NCBI GenBank assembly: GCA_965223085.1
Contig: OZ244981.1
Span: forward strand, 2,480,001-2,544,000
Reading direction: 5' to 3'
From: CBDCVO01 sp965223085
Lineage (GTDB): Bacteria; Pseudomonadota; Gammaproteobacteria; Ga0077536
DNA length: 64,000 bases
Shown here: positions 52,053 to 61,802 of the stretch, piece by piece
Layout of the letters: each line of letters begins with the position of its first letter
Numbering within the stretch: position 1 is the first letter of the stretch
The notes under the pieces: generated by a model
Told to the model about the DNA's origin: nothing
What the model saw: only the letters and a program-made list of their open reading frames with translations
Databases searched by the model: none
Program-made: the position numbers and the translations under genes

Positions 52053-52943
52053 TTACGCGGCACCCGCCATCGCCGTGCCGGATTTACTCTTTTTCAAATC
52101 GGGTAGCAGCAGCGACATCGCTTCTATCGCGGCGCTATCGGCTTCCATCATCAGGCTTTCGATATTTTCGTCATCGAGTGAGACGATTTGTGCTGCGACG
52201 GGATCGAAATTCGGCACGGGTTCGTCGTCCTCTACGTGCCACATCGCGGCCCGCGCGATTATCGAGGCAACGTGAATAATAGCCGTCTCGTCACGGTGCT
52301 CGGGCGCTAGCGAGGATAGCTCACAGGTGTGTTCTTTCACGGGCAGAAGGAGTTCATCCGGTAGCTGCCATTGACGCAGTAGCTCGGCGCTGATTGTCGC
52401 GTAGTCGAACCCCAAACGTTGTGTTTGAATTGTCGCGAACGCAGTTTTGCTTTTGATTGCAGCGACGAGCATTTCGGTATATAGCTCCGGGGCCTTAAAG
52501 GCGAGGATCAAATTACCGGTTTCGTGCAAGAGTCCGGCGACGAAGAGTCGCTCGGCGGTGGGGGCGCGGAGACGCTTGGCGATCAAGCGTGCAGTGATAG
52601 CGCAGTAGACGCTGCGCCGCCAGAAGTCGTAAATATCTAAAGCTCTGCATTGGGTTTTTATCAGCGACCCAATCGCTGCGCTCGCCAGCGCAAGGTCGTG
52701 GACCTGATTCAAGCCGAGCACTTGTACGGCGCGAGATATCGTATCGACTTTGGCGACCAATCCCATATAGGCACTGTTCGAGATGCGCAAAATACGCCCC
52801 GTGAGGCCGGGATCGTTGGCGATGACTTGCGTGATTTCCTCGAGCTCAGAATCCGGATCATTGACCAGTTCTTGGATGCGTATATAGGACTTGGGCAGCG
52901 GTACGAGCTCTTGAATGTCTTGCGTGAGTTGTGCGAGTTCCAT
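52053..52943 (-). CDS. HDOD-domain signalling protein
   Basis: A 296-residue HDOD protein. The core is LVPLPKSYIRIQELVNDPDS, IANDPGLTGRILRISNSAYM, ISRAVQVLGLNQVHDLALAS and FVAGLLHETGNLILAF, with the degenerate HD pattern of this family. HDOD proteins regulate signalling and c-di-GMP networks without being active phosphohydrolases. ATG 52943 has a perfect AGGAGG 4 nt upstream; a TTG at 52961 is rejected. It is probably a single gene. Confidence 0.88.
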   Translation of the reverse strand: MELAQLTQDIQELVPLPKSYIRIQELVNDPDSELEEITQVIANDPGLTGRILRISNSAYMGLVAKVDTISRAVQVLGLNQVHDLALASAAIGSLIKTQCRALDIYDFWRRSVYCAITARLIAKRLRAPTAERLFVAGLLHETGNLILAFKAPELYTEMLVAAIKSKTAFATIQTQRLGFDYATISAELLRQWQLPDELLLPVKEHTCELSSLAPEHRDETAIIHVASIIARAAMWHVEDDEPVPNFDPVAAQIVSLDDENIESLMMEADSAAIEAMSLLLPDLKKSKSGTAMAGAA

Positions 52944-53119
52944 AAGGCCTCCTGGTCTCAAGCCTATTTCCGGGATCGAGCGGGCCGGAAAATGCCGGCT
53001 TATCGCCTATCGGCCTCGCCAGGATGAGCTTGAGGGTGGGCCGGGACGGAAAATCGGGGCTAGACGGAGACGCCACGGACAGCACGCTGGGCCGCCGCAC
53101 GCGTTGGCGCATCAAGCGC

Positions 53120-55585
53120 TTAGCTTATTGGCCTCGGTGCCTGGTGGTCGAGTTTTTCGCTCCCCATCTCGGCCACGAGTTGCTCCGGACTCGCCAAGGT
53201 ATTGCGCCAGTACGCGGTCGCCTGTACCGCGGCCCTATCTAGGAGGCTGCCGCTTGGGTATTTACCGTCAGCGCTCGGTTGACATGGCAAACCGGTGAAT
53301 AGTTCCAGCGCTTGATAAATAGTTTCAACCGCAAAAACGCTAAATTTGCCTGCTTCGCAGGCGCGGACCACATCTTCCCGAAGCATGAGATCGCCGGTAT
53401 TCGTGCGCGGGATTATGACGCCTTGCTCACCGTTCAAACCGCGGAATGTGCAGGCGTCAAAAAAGCCTTCAATTTTCTCGTTGACACCGCCGATCGCCTG
53501 TACGCGACCGTGTTGATCGATGGCCCCGGTCATCGCCAAGGATTGTTTAAGCGGTGTGTTGGTCAGCGCACTAATGAGGCAGCACGCCTCTGCGCCGGAT
53601 GCAGAGTCACCGTCGATGCCACCATAGCTTTGCTCAAAGGCGATCGAGGCGCTGAATGCCAAGGGATGATCGAGGCGCAACAAGTGGCGCAATAAGCCAC
53701 CGAGAATATGAAACCCTTTGGTGTGGATCGAACCCGACATCGCTGCTTGGCCTTCGATATTAATTAGGCCGGCTCGTCCGGGGCTGATGGTCGCGGTGAT
53801 GCGGGCCGGAAAGCCATAAGTCAAAGGTCCGGAACGGATCACCGCAAGGCCGTTGACTTGACCGACGACACAGCCTGCGGTGGCAACGAGGATCGTGCAG
53901 CTATTCAACGCCTCTTGAAAACGCCGCGAAGGGCCGCTCGCGCGCGCGCGCGTGCGTTTCACTGCGCGTTTGACATGATCAGCTGTCACGGTGGCCTGTT
54001 GATCGGTTTTTGCCACAAACGCCGCTTCCCGGGCGATGTCCGCGATGCGACCAAAACGCGCTGTGATCTTATTAGCGCGCGCCGCGATGCGTGCACCATG
54101 TTCAGCAAGCGCCGCTACAGCGGTGTTTTCAAACGGCAGCAGTTTTTCCTCATTCACGAGATGCGCGGCCACTTGCGCGTAACGCATAATGTTCTGTGCA
54201 CTGCGATCCGTTTCACTATCGAGATCCACCAGAAGCTTGAAAAATTCGCCGAAATCGGGGTCGTTGCCGTCTAGCAGGTAGTAGGTCATCTCATCACCGA
54301 TCAATATGACGCGGACGCGAATATCGATCGGTTCAGGTTGGACAACCACATAAGGTCTCATCCAACCCGCTTCTGGTGGCACGATTTCGAGTTGCCCGGT
54401 ACGCAAGGTGCGCAGCAATGCCCGCCAGGCGCCCGGTTCGGACAACAATTCTTTTACTTCCACAATGAGGTAACCACCATCGGCCTGCAACAACGAACCG
54501 CCTCGAATGCCGCGGTAGTCTGAACTTGCCGTGCCGTTGGCATTGAAATGGGGTTCGACCGTGCCGAGTAAATTCATCAAACGCGGTGTGTTTTCGAATA
54601 TCACTGGTCGTGTCGTTGCATCATTCTGAGTCAGGATGATATTGACGCCGTAAAGCGTGACAGGGTCGGGTAATTGATCCTCGGCTTGCCCTAGGCGGTT
54701 GTTGACAACGTCACGTACTAAACTATCTAAATGCTCACGTACGACTTTGTCAGGAAATCTTTGTGCGATGTCGTCGATCAAAGTTTGTAGCACGCTACGG
54801 ATCGCGCGTTCGAGCAGTTGTTTTTCGGTGTCGATGCGCTCGTGCTGTAGCGCCTGCACCTGTACGCTCACTTCTTGCAATCGTTTTTGGAAAACGGGGA
54901 ATTGCTGTTCTATTTCCGCCTGTCGCTCGGCGTTGATTTTACCTGCGGCAATCATCTGTTCGAACTGGGGTGGCGGCACCGGTTGTCCGTCGACCACCGG
55001 GAAGATCAACGTCTGTGTTACCGCGCCTTGTTGGATCGGTACCAAGGCAAAACCTGCGGTTTTTAGGTCTTCTTCCAAAGGCCCCGTTATCTTCGCAAGT
55101 TCTGTTTGGGCACTCTCTAGCAGGGCGTTGCGCTCCGACAACCAGGGCTCGGCTTCCAAGGTTTTCATCAAATCATTAGCGATGAAGTCCGCCAGGCTTG
55201 TTAGAAGTCGCTTAAACGCCGGCCCGTCACCGGCTGGCAGTTCTATCAATCGAGGTTTGTCGGGCCGCTCGAAATTATTCACATAGCAACGATCTTTTTT
55301 CGCGCTCGCAGGCGGCGCGAGTTCGTCTAGCAAGCGTTGTACTAACGTCATGCGGCCCGTGCCGGTTGCACCACGAACGTAAATATTTTGCTTCGGCGCA
55401 TCGCATTGCACGCCGAAGGCCAGCGCTTCACGGGCGGTATCTTGACCGACCACACCGGGCGCGTGGGCGACCGTATCCGTCGTTTGAAACGGCAGCGCTG
55501 CGGCATCGCAGGTCCACCGCAAGGCTGCGGGCGTTAAGCGTGTCGCTGCGGTTAGGTCGGTATTTTCGGTAGCAGATTTCGTCAT
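53120..55585 (-). CDS. Lon-family ATP-dependent protease (AAA_32/LonB-like)
   Basis: An 821-residue protein. The P-loop region reads YVRGATGTGRMTLVQ with Arg in place of the usual Walker Lys, as in many proteins of this subfamily. A long coiled-coil insert (residues about 150-260) precedes the AAA module. The Lon protease domain at the C terminus has Ser661 in DGDSASGAEAC and Lys704 in GGVNEKIEGF, with the 43-residue spacing of Lon. A Lon-like substrate-binding start (GQDTAREALAFG) is present. It probably degrades specific or misfolded proteins. The name asrA/lonC is not assigned. Confidence 0.88.
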   Translation of the reverse strand: MTKSATENTDLTAATRLTPAALRWTCDAAALPFQTTDTVAHAPGVVGQDTAREALAFGVQCDAPKQNIYVRGATGTGRMTLVQRLLDELAPPASAKKDRCYVNNFERPDKPRLIELPAGDGPAFKRLLTSLADFIANDLMKTLEAEPWLSERNALLESAQTELAKITGPLEEDLKTAGFALVPIQQGAVTQTLIFPVVDGQPVPPPQFEQMIAAGKINAERQAEIEQQFPVFQKRLQEVSVQVQALQHERIDTEKQLLERAIRSVLQTLIDDIAQRFPDKVVREHLDSLVRDVVNNRLGQAEDQLPDPVTLYGVNIILTQNDATTRPVIFENTPRLMNLLGTVEPHFNANGTASSDYRGIRGGSLLQADGGYLIVEVKELLSEPGAWRALLRTLRTGQLEIVPPEAGWMRPYVVVQPEPIDIRVRVILIGDEMTYYLLDGNDPDFGEFFKLLVDLDSETDRSAQNIMRYAQVAAHLVNEEKLLPFENTAVAALAEHGARIAARANKITARFGRIADIAREAAFVAKTDQQATVTADHVKRAVKRTRARASGPSRRFQEALNSCTILVATAGCVVGQVNGLAVIRSGPLTYGFPARITATISPGRAGLINIEGQAAMSGSIHTKGFHILGGLLRHLLRLDHPLAFSASIAFEQSYGGIDGDSASGAEACCLISALTNTPLKQSLAMTGAIDQHGRVQAIGGVNEKIEGFFDACTFRGLNGEQGVIIPRTNTGDLMLREDVVRACEAGKFSVFAVETIYQALELFTGLPCQPSADGKYPSGSLLDRAAVQATAYWRNTLASPEQLVAEMGSEKLDHQAPRPIS

Positions 55586-56002
55586 GGGTAGTTCTCAGTT
55601 TTCCCTATTCGTCTCATTGTTGGAATTACGCGCCAGCATGCATGACGGTCATTGTAATCGCCACTGTGGTGTTTTTAACGAATGCACACCGATCAAATCG
55701 GTTCTCCCCCGCACATAGCGCGAGAGCGCGGTCTTCGTGAGCGGCTTAAGCTCACCCCGGTTTGCAAATATTTGGCTGAATACAGGGGCTTAGCGTTCTC
55801 ATCAAACCCGGGGCACGGTTGCAGGGCGTCGGGCGCGATTCGCGTTTGCCGAGTTGCTTCAAGGCTCCAGCGGCGGCTGCACGCCGACCGTGCACGGGTC
55901 TTTAAGGCCCGATCGCCGGGGGCGCGATCGCGTGGGTTACGAAGCGCGCCGGGGCTTATCCGTTGTTCTCGAGCGCGTGGCGGATGAGGTGATGAGTGCA
56001 GA
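55586..56002. other. Gene-free stretch upstream of the Lon-like gene
   Basis: No convincing gene is seen in these 417 bases. The stretch should contain the Lon-like gene's promoter and the 3' end of the NTF2-like transcript. One perfect 7-bp inverted repeat, CGATCGC/GCGATCG with a 7-nt loop, lies at 55910-55930; no T run follows. Confidence 0.6.
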
Positions 56003-56401
56003 CTACGCAAAAGCCTGCACGGCAATGGCCGTATTCATAAAGTCGCGAAAACGTAGCCATTTGCCGTTCGCGAGCGTAATGACGTGGACGAAATCGGAGT
56101 CGATCTCGCGCCGCGTCGATTTTGCAGTCAAGTTGAGATGGCCGGTTACGATAACTTTGTCGCCAGCAGCGAGTATTTCTTCGGCGTCAAATTGATTGAT
56201 GTCGATCGAGGCTAGTACTGATTCGAAAAAACGCCGCGCTTCCGTTTTGCCGCGATAGGTGCCGGCATATGGAATAATCTCCGGACCGTAGAATTCAATG
56301 ACGATGTCATCGTCGAGAAATTCGAAGTTTGCGGAAATGTCGTGGGCAGCGAATGCAGCAAATAGGCTCTGGGTCGTTGCGATGTTCGTCTCTCTAGTCA
56401 T
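56003..56401 (-). CDS. NTF2-like/SnoaL-like protein
   Basis: A 132-residue NTF2-fold protein (LFAAFAAHDISANFEFLDDD, YAGTYRGKTEARRFFESVLA). This fold includes ketosteroid-isomerase-like enzymes, epoxide hydrolases and binding proteins, and the active residues cannot be assigned. It is separated from the P450 gene by 179 nt, so it could be in the same transcript. Confidence 0.82.
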   Translation of the reverse strand: MTRETNIATTQSLFAAFAAHDISANFEFLDDDIVIEFYGPEIIPYAGTYRGKTEARRFFESVLASIDINQFDAEEILAAGDKVIVTGHLNLTAKSTRREIDSDFVHVITLANGKWLRFRDFMNTAIAVQAFA

Positions 56402-56580
56402 GGTGGTTCCCTCGTTTTTCGATTTGTGAAAACAGCAATATCTCTAAACGATGTTCACATTCTTACCAGCGCGTTGTCGCGATGCCGGATCACGATCGGT
56501 ACATGTAGACCTGTGGCTGAGATTGAGCGGCCATAGGCGCAACGCGCGCCTCGCTACCGACCCCTATGTCCGACAGACTG

Positions 56581-57828
56581 CTAGCAAAAATTTAAGCTCA
56601 GCGCATCGTAGCTGTGGGTCAACAAATTTGCCGTCTGCGGCACCGGATCAGCGGCCCCGATGCGGAGGTTCGGAAAGCGATCGAGCGCCACTTCAACGAG
56701 CGCCGCGGCTTCCGATTTGGCAACCGCGAAACCGAGACAGTGATGGATCCCTAAGCCCATGCTCAAGTGTTGCCGCAGGTTCCTACGGTTCAGATCAAAA
56801 CGCTCCGGTGCGGGAAACATCGCGGGGTCATGGTTAGCTGCGGCATAAAATAATGCGACCCAGTCACCGGATTTGATCTTACGGCCGTCGATTTCGACGT
56901 CACGGGTAGCGATGCGGAACAAGCGTTGCGGGGGCCCGGTATGACGCAGGCTTTCCTCAATGAAAGTGCTTACGAGAGAGCGATCAGCACGTAGTTGGTC
57001 GGCGATCTTCGGCATCGTCGCTAGGTTGTAGAGCAAGTTTGTCAACAGAAAAGTCGTCGTTTCCGATCCGGCCACCACGAGCGTGACGCAGAAGCGGATC
57101 ACTTCTTCGAGCGTGAGGCGCTCGCCACCGGCCTCGGCGGTAAGCAGGGCGGCGATTAAACCGTCCGGTGCCGGTTTGCCAGCCTCGAGCTCTTGCGCCA
57201 AGGCACTTACGTGTTCGGTGAAATAGGCAACCAGCGATCGGTTGCTCGCCTGGCGCTCGGCAGGCGATAGATCGGCCGACAACATGAACGCCGTAGCCCA
57301 ACCGCGACACATCGCGGCGTCTGCGTCTGGCCGCCCCAGCAAACGCATCATCACGCGCGCCGGAATGACCGAGCTAAGTTCGGAGACAACTTCGATGTCG
57401 CCGCCACCGATCGTGTCGAACATCTCGGCAATGCGCGCAGCGATCCAAGGTTTGATCGATTCGATTTCCTTACGTGAAAACGCAACGTTAACGAGCGCAC
57501 GCAGTCGATCGTGCTCAGGGTTATCATGATTCACGAGCATGAGAGTTGGCGCCGACGATTGCTCCTGGAGCGGGTCACGCGATGAAAAAGTCGCGTGGTC
57601 ACGTGCCGCCGCCGCGACTTGATCGTATTTCATCAACACCCAGGCAGTAACCGCTTCGTCCAGATCGGGCACGGTCCCCGGGGGATAGTCGCGGTAGCCG
57701 TATACCGGCGTGAGTTCTCGTAAGCGCGCGTATAGCGGATAGGGATTGGCAATGGTTTCGGGCCGCGGGAGGGCGGCGACGAGTTCGGCGGTGTCGACGT
57801 TCGCGGTATTGTTAGCAGTGGTCGTCAT
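56581..57828 (-). CDS. Cytochrome P450
   Basis: A 415-residue bacterial P450. The I-helix is VVAGSETTTFLL, the ExxR is in FIEESLRHTG, and the heme loop is MGLGIHHCLGFAVAKSEAAA with the Cys ligand. The N terminus lacks a membrane anchor, so it is a soluble class I P450 needing a ferredoxin partner; none is adjacent. It probably hydroxylates a hydrophobic compound. It is divergent from a MarR-type regulator with an inverted repeat between. Confidence 0.92.
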   Translation of the reverse strand: MTTTANNTANVDTAELVAALPRPETIANPYPLYARLRELTPVYGYRDYPPGTVPDLDEAVTAWVLMKYDQVAAAARDHATFSSRDPLQEQSSAPTLMLVNHDNPEHDRLRALVNVAFSRKEIESIKPWIAARIAEMFDTIGGGDIEVVSELSSVIPARVMMRLLGRPDADAAMCRGWATAFMLSADLSPAERQASNRSLVAYFTEHVSALAQELEAGKPAPDGLIAALLTAEAGGERLTLEEVIRFCVTLVVAGSETTTFLLTNLLYNLATMPKIADQLRADRSLVSTFIEESLRHTGPPQRLFRIATRDVEIDGRKIKSGDWVALFYAAANHDPAMFPAPERFDLNRRNLRQHLSMGLGIHHCLGFAVAKSEAAALVEVALDRFPNLRIGAADPVPQTANLLTHSYDALSLNFC

Positions 57829-57853
57829 GGTCGTCTATCGCGGCTATAGTTGA

Positions 57854-57869
57854 AGATATAGATATATCT
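57854..57869. promoter_or_regulatory. Candidate MarR-type operator
   Basis: AGATATA-GA-TATATCT is a perfect 7-bp inverted repeat with a 2-bp spacer in the 115-bp region between the divergent P450 and regulator genes. MarR dimers bind such symmetric AT-rich sites. It is 26 nt upstream of the P450 start and 75 nt upstream of the regulator start, well placed to overlap the P450 promoter. Confidence 0.6.
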
Positions 57870-57943
57870 GAAATAGTTCACAAAGTAAATAATTTATTCT
57901 ATGAAAAATATACTGAATCGACGTCCGACCAGGCCGACCCGCC

Positions 57944-58480
57944 ATGACTAAACCTAAACGAACTTCCAAAGCTCGCGTTCCACCTGATGCTGCTTATCAA
58001 TTCCTCGAACTTTACTACCCGATCCACTATAAAGCCGGTATCGGGGTCGAGGATGCTTTGCGTGGCGACGATCTGTCGCGCCATCAGGTCGCGATTTTAT
58101 GGCTTATTCATTCTGAGGGGGGCGACGGTATGCGCATGAATCGCAAAGCCATCGTGCACTCGCTTAGTAACTGGTTTGAGATTTCGAATGCAGCGATCAC
58201 AAAGGCCTTACGTGCGATGGCACAAGCGCCGCTCGGCCTGATGCGCTTGGACGAGGATCCCGTATCCGGGCGTGAAAAAATCGTAACGCTCACGCCCAAG
58301 GGCGTACGGCATCTCGCAAAAATGATCGAACGTGGGACGGACTACGTGCAACTAATTGTCGATAATTTGAGTGACGCTCAGATCGTCAATGGCCTCGATT
58401 TTTTCACCCGTATCACCGAAGTGATCGATGCTTCGGCGAATGACTCTGAGCAACGAGCCCAAAAACGACTTGCATCGTAG
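57944..58480 (+). CDS. MarR-like winged-helix regulator
   Basis: A 178-residue regulator. A basic N-terminal tail (MTKPKRTSKAR) precedes a helical dimer part; the winged-helix part is HQVAILWLIHSEGGDGMRMN, ISNAAITKALRAMAQ and PVSGREKIVTLTPKGVRHLA, the wing. It probably controls the P450 gene, and perhaps itself, through the repeat at 57854. The ligand is unknown. Confidence 0.82.
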   Translation: MTKPKRTSKARVPPDAAYQFLELYYPIHYKAGIGVEDALRGDDLSRHQVAILWLIHSEGGDGMRMNRKAIVHSLSNWFEISNAAITKALRAMAQAPLGLMRLDEDPVSGREKIVTLTPKGVRHLAKMIERGTDYVQLIVDNLSDAQIVNGLDFFTRITEVIDASANDSEQRAQKRLAS

Positions 58481-58704
58481 TATTGATCGCGTGCCAGCGA
58501 GTTAGCATCGATCCCGTAGCGCTCGGACCGAAGTGTTTTGCACTTACTAACCGGGATATTTCACGAATCGGGCACGGCGCCAAACGCAAGTGATTGATGC
58601 GAAGATGAATACACAGCGACGTGGGTGGCTAGGCCCGGGACGGTGCGTCCTCGCTGGCGCCCTAGGTCGGCGCGATCATCCGGCGTGCTGGTGAAACATC
58701 CGGG

Positions 58705-59374
58705 CTAGGGTAGATCCACGGATTCAAACATCGTTGCGATCGATAATCCCCCGTCGATCGCGATGTCTTGCCCGGTGATATAGCTCGAGCGATCGCTTGC
58801 AAGAAATAATACCAATTCCGCCACTTCTTCCGCCCGGCCAAGACGCTGCAAGGGGGTTACTTTGCGTGCGCGTGAGGCCCACAATGCCTGCCTTAGCGGC
58901 GCAATAGGCTTCACTGGCAAACGCGATCCCCATTTTCGCCCCCGCGATCGATGCGATTTGCACGATGGCGCCATGTTCCGAACTGATAAGCTGATCTTCC
59001 GCCGCGATGGCGGCAGCCCAGTACGCTGACAATCCGCTTTCGATCATCGTGTCCCACCGTTCATCGACCCCATACTCATCGCTCGGATTGGACATGGCGT
59101 TGTTGACCAGGATCGCGAGACCACCCATTGTCGCTGCCGCGCTAACCACCGTCGTACGTACGGCGGCGCGATCCGTGACGTCGGTACGGCGGTAATATGC
59201 GCGTCCTCCCCGCGATTCGATTTCATCCACGACCGTGTTGGCGCCGGCGTCGTCGATATCAGCGATCATTACTGTGGCGCCAGATGCGGCAAGCAGCAAA
59301 GCGGACGCACGTCCCAGACCAGAAGCACCACCGGTGACCAGTGCGCTACGACCGTGCAGAATGTTCTCACGCAT
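58705..59374 (-). pseudogene. SDR gene broken by an internal deletion
   Basis: The 5' part (59374 to about 58862) encodes an SDR: VTGGASGLGRASA, ILVNNAMSNP, QIASIAGAKMG, EAYCAAKAGIVGLTRT. The next codons should encode the substrate-binding loop, but the reading frame jumps. Another frame directly continues PLQRLGRAEEVAELVLFLAS and ends SSYITGQDIAIDGGLSIATM, the normal SDR C terminus. About 40-50 codons between these two parts are missing, and the deletion is not a multiple of three. The product would be truncated and inactive. Its start overlaps the upstream GST gene by 8 nt. Confidence 0.82.
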
Positions 59375-60107
59375 TGGCGTATTCTCGCTGACGTGATCTA
59401 AGTTCGGGGTAATAGCGATCCGAGATCCGCGCTAGATAAGCCATGAGGCGCGGTTGGGTGAGGGCGTATTCTTTAATGCCATTCTCGAACGGTACGTACA
59501 CCAGTCCTTGTAGAAATCCATGCACCGCGCAATCGGCGGTGGTCGGTTTCTCACCGAACAAATAGCGTCGTTCCCCGAGCCACGCAACAATGGCGTCAAT
59601 CTCACGTTTACCCATGTGTTCCACTTGATCCCAACTCAAGCGCCCACGTCCGGATTGGTAGAACTCGGTCATTAACCTGGCGCGCGCATCTTGAATCGCG
59701 GCGGTTTGCTCAGCTGGTGATAGATGGCCGAAGAACTGCGCCCATAACGGATCGTAGCGCGCGAAATCTTCGTCACGTCGATAGCGGCTTTGCACGAGGT
59801 ACCAATAGAAGCTTTCACCCATCATACGCCACAGGAAAAGACGTACGGCTGTATCACGTTCGTCGAGGTGTGCATCCAGTGGATCGCCATACGTTGCTTT
59901 GAGGTATTCAATAATAAAACTTGTATCGGCAACAACCACTGTGCCGTGTTCTATATACGGCAGCTTTCCATAAGGCGCGGTACCGAGGTCACCAAGAACG
60001 AGCTCATAAGGCAAAGCCGTCATGCGGCAATACAAATCGATCGTGGTGACGTAGGGGCTCAAATCGGGGATCCCCCAAGCAGGCACATGACCGTATAAAG
60101 TGATCAT
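59367..60107 (-). CDS. GST-fold protein (metaxin/FAXC-like), copy 2
   Basis: A 246-residue glutathione S-transferase-like protein. The N-terminal thioredoxin-like part is MITLYGHVPAWGIPDLSPYV and the helical part ends LFGEKPTTADCAVHGFLQGL. It belongs to the Tom37/metaxin/FAXC-like group with no standard GST active-site Ser/Tyr evident, though Asp/Ser in VADTSFIIEYL fits the glutathione gamma-Glu site. It is the second of two related genes, 21 nt after the first. Confidence 0.83.
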   Translation of the reverse strand: MITLYGHVPAWGIPDLSPYVTTIDLYCRMTALPYELVLGDLGTAPYGKLPYIEHGTVVVADTSFIIEYLKATYGDPLDAHLDERDTAVRLFLWRMMGESFYWYLVQSRYRRDEDFARYDPLWAQFFGHLSPAEQTAAIQDARARLMTEFYQSGRGRLSWDQVEHMGKREIDAIVAWLGERRYLFGEKPTTADCAVHGFLQGLVYVPFENGIKEYALTQPRLMAYLARISDRYYPELRSRQREYANA

Positions 60108-60128
60108 TTGATGGTGCTCGACATACCT

Positions 60129-60845
60129 TCATGCGCTCCAATATTGGGTGTGCAAACGATGATAATAAGCTTCAAGATTCGATTTCATACGCGCGTAGTC
60201 CACGATCGGGGACGTGCATGGCGTCGCATAAGTTTGCAGCAGACACGCATATAATGTCGCATCAATCGAACTCGGTTGATCACCCATAAACCACGCCTTC
60301 TCGGCGAGCCATATGGCAAGTGCGTCGAGATCTTCACAGGCTACGGCGCGCACTTCTTCAGTTGTCATTTTACCGACCGCGTGCCCACGAAATTCGGCTA
60401 CCAAATAGTCACGAATTTCGGCAAAGAAACGCGCCACTTCCGGCGTAGGCTCGAGATCTGCGGCAAGTTCGCGTTGGTAAATCGCCCAGTTATGATCCTC
60501 CACCCACCGCATCTGCACCAAACCCGCCCAGTAGTAATGATCCTCGAGCAAGCGTTGCCACGCGCGGGCCTGCGCGCGTTCCATCGGGCTAAGATGGGTA
60601 TCCAGTGTCAGCGCGCGCTTTTCACTGAGGCGATCGATGATGCGTTGAGAGTCGTGGATCAGCTCGCCATCATCGTCCTCGATCCACGGCACACTTTTAC
60701 GTGGTGCACGTTCGATCATGTCGGGCCATGGAACGTAAATAAGCTCATAGTCGATGTGTGCGAGTCGTAACCACATGACGAGTTTGCAGACATAGGGGCT
60801 CGCATCGGGGAAACCCCAGGTTTTTGCCAAACCGAAGACTTTCAT
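60129..60845 (-). CDS. GST-fold protein (metaxin/FAXC-like), copy 1
   Basis: A 238-residue relative of the gene at 59367. It begins MKVFGLAKTWGFPDASPYVC, with HDSQRIIDRLSEKRAL as the glutathione-type loop and AWFMGDQPSSIDATLYACLL near the C terminus. It lies 19 nt after the SDR at 60865. Members of this group appear in catabolic clusters, but the reaction is unknown. The pair is diverged well beyond recent duplication. Confidence 0.83.
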   Translation of the reverse strand: MKVFGLAKTWGFPDASPYVCKLVMWLRLAHIDYELIYVPWPDMIERAPRKSVPWIEDDDGELIHDSQRIIDRLSEKRALTLDTHLSPMERAQARAWQRLLEDHYYWAGLVQMRWVEDHNWAIYQRELAADLEPTPEVARFFAEIRDYLVAEFRGHAVGKMTTEEVRAVACEDLDALAIWLAEKAWFMGDQPSSIDATLYACLLQTYATPCTSPIVDYARMKSNLEAYYHRLHTQYWSA

Positions 60846-60864
60846 CTTTGCTCCAAATCACACG

Positions 60865-61539
60865 CTACCAGGGCAATAGCGTACCATCGGCGTGGCGGAA
60901 TTCCGGCGCGGTGGCGATAGTGAGAGCATCGAGCTGGCGTATCAATCCCGTCGCGGATTCCGCCGGCGAGATAAAATCACCGGCGGCACGAAGATCCTTG
61001 GTCATCGTTGTCGAGACTTGTCCCGGGTGCAGTAACATGACCGCGATACCTCGTGGTTTTAGCTCGTGATACAGATTTATGCCAAGTTGGTTTGCGGCGC
61101 ACTTCGACATGCGATAACCATACATACCGCCGCTCGCGTTATCTGCGATCGAACCGACGCGACTGGTAATAATACCTATCTTGCTGCCTGTGCCCATTAA
61201 CGGAGCGAGCGCATATGCCACACGCAGCGGGCCGAGCGCGTTAATATCGTAGAGGCGCAGCATCGCCGTGAAATCCAAATCGTCGAATGTGTCGGCATGG
61301 AACGCGCCGGCATTGTTGACAAGCACGTCAATGTAAGTGGTGCCTAGCCGCTTGCGAAGTGACATGAGCGAATCGAGATCGGTGACGTCAACGCCCGCTT
61401 CGACTTCGATACCTGCGGCCTTTAAGTCGCGTCCATTCTCGAGACACGCGGCAATGGCGCGCTCGCCGCGGCGTCGATAATGCGCGACGAGGGCCGCGCC
61501 GATACCCCGATCCGCACCGGTGACCAGTACTGTAGCCAT
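60865..61539 (-). CDS. Short-chain dehydrogenase/reductase
   Basis: A 224-residue SDR of the short atypical type (LVTGADRGIGAALVAHYRRR). NNAG is present in DVLVNNAGAFHAD, the Ser is in ITSRVGSIAD, and Tyr/Lys in YGYRMSKCAANQLG. The basic residue after strand 2 is not clear, so cofactor preference is open. It is first in the leftward group with the two GST-fold genes and the broken SDR. Confidence 0.88.
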   Translation of the reverse strand: MATVLVTGADRGIGAALVAHYRRRGERAIAACLENGRDLKAAGIEVEAGVDVTDLDSLMSLRKRLGTTYIDVLVNNAGAFHADTFDDLDFTAMLRLYDINALGPLRVAYALAPLMGTGSKIGIITSRVGSIADNASGGMYGYRMSKCAANQLGINLYHELKPRGIAVMLLHPGQVSTTMTKDLRAAGDFISPAESATGLIRQLDALTIATAPEFRHADGTLLPW

Positions 61540-61802
61540 GAATCTCCTCGACTAATTAAGACACATGCTGCCCATTACGAAGCTAACTATCTCATTGTGC
61601 TGTGTCGCCATTCGTTGCTAGCTTTGCACGAAAGACAGTGTATCGTGGAATCGGCGAGGCGCGATCGAGCCCGATATTCACCGAATTTGTCGCGTTTAGA
61701 AATTGTTGTGGGCTAGACACGCCCATACCAGTACGGTAGCGGGGATCTATCAGCGTCCGTTCCTTTGGTGACCATTACGATTTATTACCAAGATCGTGAT
61801 GG

